From: an uncultured Gemmiger sp.
GTDB taxonomy: Bacteria; Bacillota; Clostridia; Oscillospirales; Ruminococcaceae
Assembly: GCA_944388135.1 (NCBI GenBank)
Contig: CALXHP010000075.1
Span: 1-40,444, forward strand
DNA: 40,444 nucleotides
Direction of reading: 5' to 3'
Shown: one piece after another, positions 1 through 5,470 of the stretch
Layout: each line of letters opens with the position of its first letter
How positions within the stretch are numbered: position 1 is the first letter of the stretch
The notes under the pieces: generated by a model
The model's input: the letters and a program-made list of their open reading frames with translations, nothing else
Databases searched by the model: none
Told to the model about the DNA's origin: nothing
Translations under genes and position numbers: made by a program

Positions 1-31
1 TCTTTCTCTTCACTAAAGTATTTTTTATCCA

Positions 32-54
32 CCCCCAGTTGAACTGGGGGTTTT
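32..54 (+). terminator. Probable intrinsic terminator of a gene to the left
   Basis: A 7-bp GC stem (CCCCCAG at 32-38, CTGGGGG at 44-50) with a five-base loop is followed by TTTT. It would end plus-strand transcription entering from outside the window. The T run is short, so this is a moderate call. Confidence 0.5.
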
Positions 55-73
55 ATCATGCCTATTCGGCGCC

Positions 74-105
74 AAAAGAAAAAGACCGCAGGTCGGAACC
101 TGCGG
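74..105 (-). terminator. Intrinsic terminator of the resolvase-like gene operon
   Basis: An 8-bp stem (CCGCAGGT at 86-93, ACCTGCGG at 98-105) has a four-base loop. On the minus strand it is followed by a T-rich tract (74-85). It lies just after the stop of the resolvase-like gene. Confidence 0.8.
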
Positions 106-118
106 CTTTCCCTTTGCC

Positions 119-511
119 TTATTCCATTATACAGCCCAGCGCAATTGTGATCTGCCGGTATTCTGGGAGCGGGTTGCCCTTTATGCTCTCAATGGAAACT
201 CCTTGCTTTTTGAGCTTTTCTTCCAATCGTAGCGTCTGTCTGCAATCCCGGCAAAGGCGGGAAATATCACTGACTAAAACCGCGTCTATCATGTGGCGGT
301 GGGCCAGCTTGGCCATTTCCCGGATGCCGGGGCGGTTTAGGGTAAGGCCGTTGCCGATCTCGGCTATTTCCGCCACAATATCATAGCCGCGCTCTTTGGC
401 ATATATGCGTAGCTGTTCCTTCTGCATTTCCAACAAGGTATCGTCTTGATCCGCGCGCGCAAGACGGCAATAGATCGCCACCCGCATTGTTTTCCTTGCA
501 TTCTTCTCCAT
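119..511 (-). CDS. Stand-alone serine-recombinase N-terminal domain without the nucleophilic serine
   Basis: The 130-residue product covers only the resolvase/invertase catalytic fold and has no DNA-binding or zinc-ribbon region. The N-terminal motif reads AIYCRLARADQDD. Family members have Ser after the conserved Arg-Leu (YCRLS), and here it is Ala. The later SRLCRD motif with its two arginines is kept. The start at 511 is preferred because GGAGG precedes it and it overlaps the TAA of the upstream yqaJ-like gene (ATAATG); an in-frame start at 526 is possible. Without the serine, strand cleavage is not expected, so a regulatory or DNA-binding role is more likely. Codons look intact, with no frameshift, which argues for a maintained protein rather than a decaying recombinase. 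Confidence 0.75.
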   Translation of the reverse strand: MEKNARKTMRVAIYCRLARADQDDTLLEMQKEQLRIYAKERGYDIVAEIAEIGNGLTLNRPGIREMAKLAHRHMIDAVLVSDISRLCRDCRQTLRLEEKLKKQGVSIESIKGNPLPEYRQITIALGCIME

Positions 512-1302
512 TATGTTGTCCTCCATAACTCTGCAATGATTTGTAGTACTGCGGTTTCCGCACGGCCAAGCTGCTGTTGCGGCAAATCTCTGTCACCAGC
601 GCCAAAACGGCGCTGTAAACTGGCCAGCACAAGCTCGCCGTCCTCGGTATAGGGCGGCGGGACCCGAGCCAGGATGTGCTCCTTCCAGAAGGATTCTTCC
701 AGAAAAATCATTTCCTGTTCATAGTCACAGTCACGATGCAGTTCGCGGATCTCCACCTCATCCTCGTTGTTGCCATACAGGCAGCAGAAGAAAACCCGGT
801 CAAGGTCCATAACTGCCATGTAGTGCCGGCCCTGGCTCTCGTAGTAGGGCGGCACGATGGGCGTGTCGCCGTCCCACCAGTGGCTGCGGGCGTTGTAGTT
901 GGTCGTCTTGATCTCCAGGATCGCTGTGTTGCCGTCCGGCAGGGTAACAAAGTAGTCCACGTCGGCCAGCATACAGGGGTGCCTGGGGTTGCGGAACATC
1001 TTTTTGATCTGGAAGATCGGGTAGCCGGTCTTTTTTGAAAAGATGCGGGCCACCAGATCTTCCAGCAGATGCCCCATCTCCAGCGCGACCCAGTTGCCGG
1101 AATCGTCCTGCGCGGAGGCAATGCCGAGTTTGTCATCGTAGAGGTCGCGGGCGGTCCGCCAGGGCGAGATGCCAAGGATGGCGGCGGCATCGCTGCCTCC
1201 GATTCCTTTGCGCCGCCAGGCCAGCCACTCTGCCTCTGATAAGCCGGCTGTGTCCACCAGGACTTCGGGTTCCTGCCGGGCGCCGGCGCTGTCCGCCGGC
1301 AT
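511..1302 (-). CDS. YqaJ-like (lambda exonuclease family) recombination nuclease
   Basis: The 263-residue product resembles YqaJ-type viral recombinases, PD-(D/E)XK nucleases that make single-stranded DNA ends for annealing. From this start the protein shows GIGGSDAAAILG near the N terminus, then EMGHLLEDLVA, then LADVDYFV and AILEIKTTN, which supply the acidic residues and the E-x-K of the nuclease core. A C-terminal tail of about 60 residues follows YESQGRHYMAVM. I place the start at 1302, where GGAGG sits eight bases upstream. The frame stays open to a GTG at 1482, but that extension is Pro/Cys-rich and overlaps a better-signalled small ORF. The stop overlaps the start of the resolvase-like gene. 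No RecT-type annealing partner is in the window. Confidence 0.8.
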   Translation of the reverse strand: MPADSAGARQEPEVLVDTAGLSEAEWLAWRRKGIGGSDAAAILGISPWRTARDLYDDKLGIASAQDDSGNWVALEMGHLLEDLVARIFSKKTGYPIFQIKKMFRNPRHPCMLADVDYFVTLPDGNTAILEIKTTNYNARSHWWDGDTPIVPPYYESQGRHYMAVMDLDRVFFCCLYGNNEDEVEIRELHRDCDYEQEMIFLEESFWKEHILARVPPPYTEDGELVLASLQRRFGAGDRDLPQQQLGRAETAVLQIIAELWRTT

Positions 1303-1304
1303 GG

Positions 1305-1469
1305 TCAGGACCTCCGGCGGCCTTGCAACCGCACCCGGTGCCGGCGATACAGCCGTACCAGGGCGGCACAGTTGTTGGCAGTGCGCAAGGCATCTGCCCG
1401 GCGGGTCTGGTTCCGGGGTGCAGGCGTTCGGCGGCGTACCTGTGCTTTGGGTCGGAGCGTTTGTTTCAT
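1305..1469 (-). CDS. Very basic 54-residue protein of unknown function
   Basis: This short ORF begins MKQTLRPKAQ and ends RLQGRRRS. Nearly a third of its residues are arginine. AAGGTGG lies about nine bases upstream of its ATG, the best ribosome binding site in the operon leader. Its TGA is two bases before the ATG of the yqaJ-like gene, so translation is probably coupled. I do not recognise the family. The charge suggests nucleic-acid binding, but that is inference. It competes for the same DNA with an N-terminal extension of the yqaJ-like frame; the ribosome binding sites of both genes favour this reading. Confidence 0.55.
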   Translation of the reverse strand: MKQTLRPKAQVRRRTPAPRNQTRRADALRTANNCAALVRLYRRHRVRLQGRRRS

Positions 1470-1537
1470 ACGATAATTCCACCTTTCTTGTATGTTTTTA
1501 TGTATTCCAAAAAGACCAATCTGCCTTTTTTGGCAAA

Positions 1538-1615
1538 CTAAAAAAGCGAGAATGACCGCCGCGCTGAAAGCCTGGGATCATGGCGCAAAAAACATGAACG
1601 GTGGTCATTCTCGCT
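1538..1615 (-). terminator. Leader hairpin with long loop and T tract (second leader terminator)
   Basis: Sixteen-base arms with one mismatch (1545-1560 and 1600-1615; AGCGAGAATGACC against GGTCATTCTCGCT) enclose a 39-base loop. On the minus strand the stem is followed directly by TTTTTTAG. It lies about 70 bases before the first ORF of the minus operon, so it would act as an attenuator or be bypassed. Confidence 0.55.
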
Positions 1616-1642
1616 ATACGTTCGGGAAAAATCCCGGAAAAC

Positions 1643-1691
1643 AAAAAAGCCAGCAGAGTCGCTGCCCAACGGGCAGATCGACACTACTGGC
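1643..1691 (-). terminator. Leader attenuator-like terminator with GCCAGTAG stem (minus strand)
   Basis: On the minus strand the outer stem GCCAGTAG/CTGCTGGC (arms 1684-1691 and 1649-1656) encloses an inner GC stem with a three-base loop (GCCC-GTT-GGGC), then TTTTTTG. It sits about 60 bases after the predicted start of transcription and well before the coding region, the usual layout of a regulated leader. Confidence 0.7.
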
Positions 1692-1719
1692 ACAAATGCA
1701 ATATAGACTGCGTGTACAT
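1684..1719 (-). other. Candidate 11-codon leader ORF (minus strand)
   Basis: An ATG at 1719 opens MYTQSILHLCQ and its TAG falls inside the 5' arm of the leader terminator at 1643-1691. A ribosome stalled here would prevent that stem from forming. There is no strong ribosome binding site, so this is a hypothesis. Confidence 0.25.
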
Positions 1720-1759
1720 TTGGCGTTTGCACGCCTGCACAAAAATCAACTATATGTAT

Positions 1760-1788
1760 ATGATAACATGGTTTGCGGGGGTTGTCAA
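1760..1788 (-). promoter_or_regulatory. Promoter of the basic protein-yqaJ-resolvase operon
   Basis: On the minus strand, TTGACA (1783-1788) and TATCAT (1760-1765) are separated by 17 bases. It fires away from the plus-strand promoter at 1849-1877. Confidence 0.7.
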
Positions 1789-1848
1789 ACCTTCTTATGC
1801 GAAAAATAACGCATCGCCCTGGGAGCCGCCATACACGGTAATTGCCTG

Positions 1849-1877
1849 TTGACAGCGACCGCCCAATCATGTAATGT
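1849..1877 (+). promoter_or_regulatory. Promoter of the plus-strand leader RNA
   Basis: A perfect -35 TTGACA (1849-1854), a 17-base spacer and a weaker -10 TAATGT (1872-1877). Transcription would start near 1884. A second -10-like TATAAT lies at 1918-1923 with TTGTGC 18 bases upstream. Confidence 0.55.
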
Positions 1878-1886
1878 AATACTGTA

Positions 1887-1922
1887 ATGTTCTTTGTGCG
1901 TTATCCGCACACGCTGTTATAA
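1887..1922 (+). other. Candidate 11-codon leader ORF (plus strand)
   Basis: An ATG three bases after the predicted transcription start encodes MFFVRYPHTLL and ends 12 bases before the leader terminator. It spans a small hairpin (GTGCG/CGCAC at 1896-1910). There is no ribosome binding site, so translation would be leaderless. The match in length with the minus-strand leader ORF may be chance. Confidence 0.22.
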
Positions 1923-1933
1923 TTGTACGCCGT

Positions 1934-1979
1934 GCCAGTAGAGGACCCCGCTTATAGCGGTGCCGTCTGCTGGCTTTTT
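1934..1979 (+). terminator. Leader terminator with GCCAGTAGA stem (plus strand)
   Basis: The outer arms GCCAGTAGA (1934-1942) and TCTGCTGGC (1966-1974) pair over nine positions with one G-U pair. An inner CCGC/GCGG stem is capped by TTATA, and TTTTT follows. The outer sequence nearly matches the minus-strand leader terminator at 1643-1691. Confidence 0.75.
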
Positions 1980-2050
1980 CTTTAATATACGCTACATGGC
2001 AGGAAGGAGATGTTGCTTAGAGCATCGTTATAGTATTCTTAAGCATATTG

Positions 2051-2075
2051 GTATCTGTATTTCGGATACAGATAC
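2051..2075 (+). repeat. Perfect 10-bp inverted repeat in leader
   Basis: GTATCTGTAT and ATACAGATAC flank the five-base loop TTCGG. No T run follows, so it is a leader hairpin or a protein-binding palindrome rather than a terminator. Confidence 0.6.
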
Positions 2076-2085
2076 AGCAGGTAAA

Positions 2086-2119
2086 GGGTTCTGGTAGTAC
2101 GCTGCCGGAGTCCTTTTTT
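2086..2119 (+). terminator. Intrinsic terminator just before the YkgJ-like gene
   Basis: Twelve-base arms (2086-2097 and 2102-2113) pair at every position if G-U pairs are allowed, around the tetraloop TACG, and TTTTTT follows. It lies 32 bases before the next start codon, so the gene needs readthrough or antitermination, or has a promoter I do not see. Confidence 0.7.
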
Positions 2120-2150
2120 CTTTTTCAAAATTGTAAGGAGGTTTTGCATC

Positions 2151-2816
2151 ATGAATATGGAAAGAAACATTCTGCCTGTCCGTACCCAGGACGTCATCAA
2201 CTTTCACTGTCGGCAATGCGGCCGCTGCTGCCGTCATGTCAAGGATTCCGTCATGGTGACGCCCTTGGATGCGTTTCGCCTTGCAAAATTTCTCAACAAC
2301 AAGGGGCATCGGTACGCCGATATTCTCGAACTGTACACGCAGTTCTGCGAGCCTATCGTTTTGACCGAAGAAGGGTATTCCATCTTCGTGCTGAAAACAA
2401 AAGGGCCGGAGGATGCCTGTATCTTCTTGGAAGGAGATCGGTGCACTGTATACGGAGCCCATCCCTATACCTGCCGCCTTTACCCCTTCACCGTGGAATA
2501 CGGCCACAACGGCCGCGACTTTGCATATTTCCTATGCACCGAACTGCCGCATCACTGGGCAGGCGGGCGCATCCATGTCGGGAACTGGCTGCAGAATCAT
2601 TTTACCCGCGAGGACAAGGAGTATATAAAGGCTGAAACCGCCTTTATCCCTCTGCTGGGGGAGGCGATTCGTTCGCTGCCTAAAGCCCGGCGGGACCGCC
2701 TTGTCTCGTTAATGGTGTACCACCTGTATTCAGGCTACGACCTGAACCAGCCGTTTCTGCCACAGTACCAGGCGCACACCAGGCGACTGGTCCAAGCGGT
2801 AGAAACTCTACGATGA
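2151..2816 (+). CDS. YkgJ-family cysteine-cluster protein
   Basis: The 221-residue product has the family signature Cys-x2-Cys-x2-Cys-Cys at residues 20-27 (CRQCGRCC). Further cysteines follow at 90, 98 and 108 in CIFLEGDRC and PYTCRLYPF. Such proteins are thought to hold zinc or an iron-sulfur cluster through these residues, and their substrates are mostly unknown. AAGGAGG precedes the ATG. An in-frame ATG two codons later is less well placed. The stop overlaps a possible ATG of the next gene, and the real next start is 15 bases on, so the two are co-transcribed. The leader upstream holds two terminators, which suggests conditional expression. Confidence 0.8.
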   Translation: MNMERNILPVRTQDVINFHCRQCGRCCRHVKDSVMVTPLDAFRLAKFLNNKGHRYADILELYTQFCEPIVLTEEGYSIFVLKTKGPEDACIFLEGDRCTVYGAHPYTCRLYPFTVEYGHNGRDFAYFLCTELPHHWAGGRIHVGNWLQNHFTREDKEYIKAETAFIPLLGEAIRSLPKARRDRLVSLMVYHLYSGYDLNQPFLPQYQAHTRRLVQAVETLR

Positions 2817-2830
2817 CAAAGGAGGCCGTC

Positions 2831-3394
2831 ATGTTAGAAGTAAAAGTCCGCCAGCCGAAATGCACATTCTGCCCTTATCATCATCAGCACACAGAAGCGT
2901 GTGGAAAAAAACTCAAAGGCGTCTATTTGCGGCCATTCAGCCGCTACTGCACCGGCGGGAAGCGTCCCAGAGTATTCAAAGCACAGGACCCGAAAGAAAG
3001 GGTCCCCGCCTGGTGTCCCCGGCGGTTCTCACCATGTGTCGTGCGCGTCTACCATTATAAAAGTCCGAATACGGAACTACTCCAATACCTGCTTCTGCAA
3101 AGAGGCATGAACCCCTTTGTTTCTGCCACGGACTACGCGGTCTGTTACGAAAGTCACACAGACATTAGCGCAGAAGAGATTCAAAACGAGGTGAGCGGCC
3201 TGAACTTGTCAGAGAGGCTGGGGTTTCCGCTGCGTCCGCGCGAAGTCTTGGAGATCGACGATGGACTGCACCCCTACTTCTTCCACCTGGATGATGAACT
3301 GCGCCTCCATTGCATTCCTTTTCGTAAAGAGGATTGCAGCCGGAACACCCTGACCGGTTTCTCTGCAAAAGAGGTGGTCCAATGGCGCGAGTAA
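2831..3394 (+). CDS. Cys-rich N-terminal protein of unknown function, mobile-element type
   Basis: The 187-residue product has cysteines at 11, 14, 24, 40, 62 and 69 in a pattern suggesting a zinc-binding module, with the phrases RYCTGGKRPRVF and PAWCPRRFSPC. The C-terminal half (SAEEIQNEV, then PREVLEIDDGLHPYFF) faintly recalls the YodL-like domain of conjugative-element proteins; I hold that loosely. The start at 2831 has AAAGGAGG five bases upstream and is preferred over the ATG at 2813, which overlaps the previous stop. From memory, proteins of this look occur in Firmicute integrative elements, which fits the neighbours. No function can be assigned. Confidence 0.65.
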   Translation: MLEVKVRQPKCTFCPYHHQHTEACGKKLKGVYLRPFSRYCTGGKRPRVFKAQDPKERVPAWCPRRFSPCVVRVYHYKSPNTELLQYLLLQRGMNPFVSATDYAVCYESHTDISAEEIQNEVSGLNLSERLGFPLRPREVLEIDDGLHPYFFHLDDELRLHCIPFRKEDCSRNTLTGFSAKEVVQWRE

Positions 3395-3456
3395 GGGCAG
3401 CATAAAGAACGCACTAAAGTTGCCGGTCTCCCGTACTTTTTCTTGCACAGCACAAC

Positions 3457-3465
3457 TGGTACAAT
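3457..3465 (+). promoter_or_regulatory. Extended -10 promoter of the 81-residue gene
   Basis: TACAAT at 3460-3465 is preceded directly by TGG, an extended -10. The -35 is poor. About 68 bases of leader separate it from the start codon at 3534. Confidence 0.4.
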
Positions 3466-3533
3466 GAATTTGTAAGCACAGAGAACTGTAGATGCTTTCA
3501 CCCTACTAATATTTTGTAGTCCGGGAGGTAACT

Positions 3534-3779
3534 ATGGCGCGTACACCCAAAAAGAAAGAATATCCAGACTTGATTTGCGGGATTCCCCGCGCGAACCTGG
3601 AGCAGTTTGCTCGATTTATTTGTCCATATGTAGAGGCATATTACGCAGATGAAAAAAACATGGCTGAGTACCAAAAAGAGAAGGAAAACGACAAGCTTTC
3701 ACATAACTTTCACAATTATACGCTTCCAAAAGAGTGTCAGAACAGGATTCCTGATTTTGTTGTCGTAAAGTTCCGCTAA
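3534..3779 (+). CDS. Small protein of unknown function with a possibly foreign tail
   Basis: The 81-residue product begins MARTPKKKEYPDLICGIPRANLEQFARFICPY and has a GGGAGG ribosome binding site six bases before the ATG. From memory, short proteins with a similar 'CGIPRxNLExFxR' front and a charged end occur in Firmicute integrative elements. Here the charged part (YQKEKENDK) is followed by an unlike tail, LSHNFHNYTLPKECQN..., encoded exactly from a 14-base sequence that recurs 95 bases downstream. The reading frame may therefore have been re-ended by a small insertion or recombination. Function is unknown. Confidence 0.55.
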   Translation: MARTPKKKEYPDLICGIPRANLEQFARFICPYVEAYYADEKNMAEYQKEKENDKLSHNFHNYTLPKECQNRIPDFVVVKFR

Positions 3780-3805
3780 ATTTCATAAAGCTTTCACATA
3801 ATTTT
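3693..3805 (+). repeat. Direct repeat AAGCTTTCACATAA, two copies 95 bases apart
   Basis: AAGCTTTCACATAA occurs at 3693-3706 and 3788-3801, each followed by a variant of TTT. Partial copies of CTTTCACA or TTTCATA lie next to each (3708-3715 and 3781-3787). The cluster lies about 210-320 bases from the tRNA-Val 3' end. Confidence 0.65.
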
Positions 3806-3881
3806 GCTTCAAAAAACCCGCATTTCCACTGCATCACCATGACACATGGCTTGCATGGCAGATGCACAGGCGATGCAGACA

Positions 3882-3939
3882 GACAAAAAGCCGGGGCGAG
3901 TTGCTTCCTATATGGAAGTAACCGCCTCGGCTTTTTGTC
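3882..3939. terminator. Bidirectional terminator
   Basis: A long stem (GACAAAAAGCCGGGGCG at 3882-3898 against CGCCTCGGCTTTTTGTC at 3923-3939, with one mismatch) continues inward to CTTCC/GGAAG around the loop TATAT. It has T runs in both directions. It closes the accessory genes on the left and insulates the tRNA on the right. Confidence 0.85.
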
Positions 3940-3969
3940 GTATCATCGAAATAAATAGCCCGTAAAAAG

Positions 3970-4002
3970 CAAATATCCGAACCCGGAAATCCGGGTTCGG
4001 AT
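3970..4002 (-). terminator. Terminator of the tRNA-Val transcript
   Basis: Perfect 12-bp arms (3975-3986 and 3991-4002) with a four-base loop. On the minus strand ATTTGCTTTTT follows. It lies 10 bases after the encoded CCA. Confidence 0.85.
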
Positions 4003-4012
4003 AAGGCTGTAA

Positions 4013-4089
4013 TGGTGGAGGATGGGGGACTCGAACCCTCGACCTCTGCGATGTGAACGCAGCGCTCTAACCAGCTGAGCTAATCATCC
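4013..4089 (-). tRNA. tRNA-Val (anticodon CAC) with encoded CCA
   Basis: The cloverleaf is clear: acceptor start GGATGAT, D arm GCTCAGCTGGTTAGAGC, anticodon stem CTGCG/CGCAG with loop TTCACAT (anticodon CAC), TTCGAGT in the T loop, and CCA encoded. Two pairs fail: position 4 with 69 (T with C) in the acceptor stem, and 50 with 64 (A with C) in the T stem. Both odd bases are on the 3' side. The gene has a full-consensus promoter and a strong terminator, so it is probably expressed. Confidence 0.9.
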
Positions 4090-4110
4090 ATAATGGGGTC
4101 AACGCTGTAT

Positions 4111-4139
4111 ATTATACGGCATGACCGCCGTTTTGTCAA
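4111..4139 (-). promoter_or_regulatory. Consensus promoter of tRNA-Val
   Basis: TTGACA (4134-4139), a 17-base spacer and TATAAT (4111-4116) on the minus strand match the consensus at all twelve positions. Arms AATGGGGT and ACCCCATT (4092-4099 and 4138-4145) flank it. Confidence 0.85.
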
Positions 4140-4166
4140 CCCCATTTTGGGAGTTTTTCCGGGAAA

Positions 4167-5321
4167 TTACTTGCTCAATTCTTCAGCCAGGGCATCCAGC
4201 TGGGCACGGCTGGCCGCATTCAGGGCGCTCTTGATGCTGACAGTCTGATCCAGAATGGTCAGGTTCTTGCTGTTCTCCAGCATCTTGCGCATCACACGGC
4301 CGGAAGTGGGCGCCCAGGTACCGTTCTCGATGATGGCAACGGTACGGTTCTGGTAATTCCGCTCGGTCAGATGCTCGATAAAGCAGCGGGTGAACGGGAA
4401 CACATCCCCATTGTAGGAAGGCGCCGCCAGCACCAGCTTGCTGTAACGGAATGCCTGCGCCACCGCTTCGGACATATCACAGCGGGCCAGATCCATCACC
4501 GTAACGTCCACGCCGTTGGCACGCAGCTTCTCGCCCAGCTCTTCGGCAGCCTGTTTGGTGTGGCCGTAAATGGAGCTGTACGCCACCAGAACGCCCTCGG
4601 TTTCGGGACGGTAAGCACTCCAGGTATCGTAAACGGCCAGGACATCCGCCAGCTGCTCCTTGTGCAGGACGGGGCCGTGCAGAGAGCAAACCGTTTCAAT
4701 CTCCAGACCGGCGGCCTTCTTGAGAACTGCCTGCACCTGGGGACCATACTTGCCCACAATACCGATGTAATAGCGGCGTGCTTCGGGAAGCCACTCCTCG
4801 TCCACATCCAAAGCGCCGAATTTGCCGAAAGCATCGGCGCTGAAAAGCACCTTATCCGTAGCGTCATAGGTCATAATGACTTCCGGCCAGTGGACCATGG
4901 GAGCCGTAACAAAATGGAGCGTGTGTTTACCCAGTTCCAGGGTATCCCCTTCCTTGACGACCACACTGCGGCTGGTGAAGTCAATATCGAAGAACTGCTG
5001 CATAATAGCCACAGCCTTGGCGGATGCCACGATCTTGGTGTTGGGATAAGCCTGGGCAAAAGCAAACACAGAACCGGAATGGTCAGGCTCCATGTGCTGC
5101 ACAATCAGATAATCCGGTGTGCGGCCGCCCAGAACGGAGGCAATGTTGGTCAGCCAGGCATCGGTGAAGTGGGCGTCCACAGAGTCCATGACAGCCACTT
5201 TTTCATCCTGGATGAGATAGGAATTGTATGCCATGCCGTTGGGCACCTTATACTGCCCCTCGAACAGGTCCACGTCATGATCGTTGACGCCTACGTACAA
5301 AATATCATTGGTGATTTCCAT
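4167..5321 (-). CDS. fprA: FprA-type flavodiiron protein
   Basis: The 384-residue product is an A-type flavoprotein that reduces oxygen to water, or nitric oxide to nitrous oxide, in the cytoplasm of anaerobes. The metallo-beta-lactamase-like domain carries the diiron ligands H76-x-E78-x-D80-H81 (HMEPDH), H144 (PMVHWPE), D163 (FSADAF) and H215 (CSLHGP). A flavodoxin domain starts near residue 243, with SSIYGHT as its FMN phosphate loop. Length is normal and there is no C-terminal rubredoxin or NADH oxidase extension, so a separate electron donor is needed. GGGAGG precedes the ATG. It lies downstream of the rnf operon but after its own promoter and the rnf terminator. Confidence 0.95.
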   Translation of the reverse strand: MEITNDILYVGVNDHDVDLFEGQYKVPNGMAYNSYLIQDEKVAVMDSVDAHFTDAWLTNIASVLGGRTPDYLIVQHMEPDHSGSVFAFAQAYPNTKIVASAKAVAIMQQFFDIDFTSRSVVVKEGDTLELGKHTLHFVTAPMVHWPEVIMTYDATDKVLFSADAFGKFGALDVDEEWLPEARRYYIGIVGKYGPQVQAVLKKAAGLEIETVCSLHGPVLHKEQLADVLAVYDTWSAYRPETEGVLVAYSSIYGHTKQAAEELGEKLRANGVDVTVMDLARCDMSEAVAQAFRYSKLVLAAPSYNGDVFPFTRCFIEHLTERNYQNRTVAIIENGTWAPTSGRVMRKMLENSKNLTILDQTVSIKSALNAASRAQLDALAEELSK

Positions 5322-5368
5322 TGCGGTAAACCTCCCTGCAGTTTCTTACAAATTCACCTACGGAATTA

Positions 5369-5377
5369 AGTATAGCA
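5369..5377 (-). promoter_or_regulatory. Extended -10 promoter of fprA
   Basis: TATACT (5369-5374) preceded by TGC on the minus strand forms an extended -10. No good -35 is visible. Confidence 0.45.
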
Positions 5378-5425
5378 TACTTGGAACAATCTGTCCCCTG
5401 TTTTTACAAAAAAATTGTCCGGAAG

Positions 5426-5457
5426 ACAAAAAAGTTCCCCGCCGTAAAGCGGGGAAC
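5426..5457 (-). terminator. Terminator of the rnf operon
   Basis: Nine-base arms GTTCCCCGC (5434-5442) and GCGGGGAAC (5449-5457), with TTTTTTGTC next on the minus strand, 13 bases after the rnfB stop. Confidence 0.9.
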
Positions 5458-5470
5458 CAAATGCGTGAAA

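Larger units (their letters stand above)
1470..2150. other. Divergent regulatory region between two accessory operons
   Basis: This 680-base stretch has no convincing long gene. It holds two back-to-back promoters, two leader terminators on the minus strand, two on the plus strand, a 10-bp hairpin, and one candidate 11-codon leader ORF in each direction. Each is listed separately. Confidence 0.7.

Noticed and set aside
1303-1482. N-terminal extension of the yqaJ-like gene to a GTG at 1482
   Set aside because: The extension is Pro/Cys-rich without a proper ribosome binding site, while internal and overlapping starts have good ones.
1-3900. Insertion sequence or complete transposon
   Set aside because: No transposase is present and no paired terminal inverted repeats bound the region. 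The evidence fits one end of a larger integrated element.
4140-4166. Terminator for fprA
   Set aside because: The only stem is CCCA/TGGG, too weak to call. fprA may read through into the tRNA or end at the terminator beyond it.
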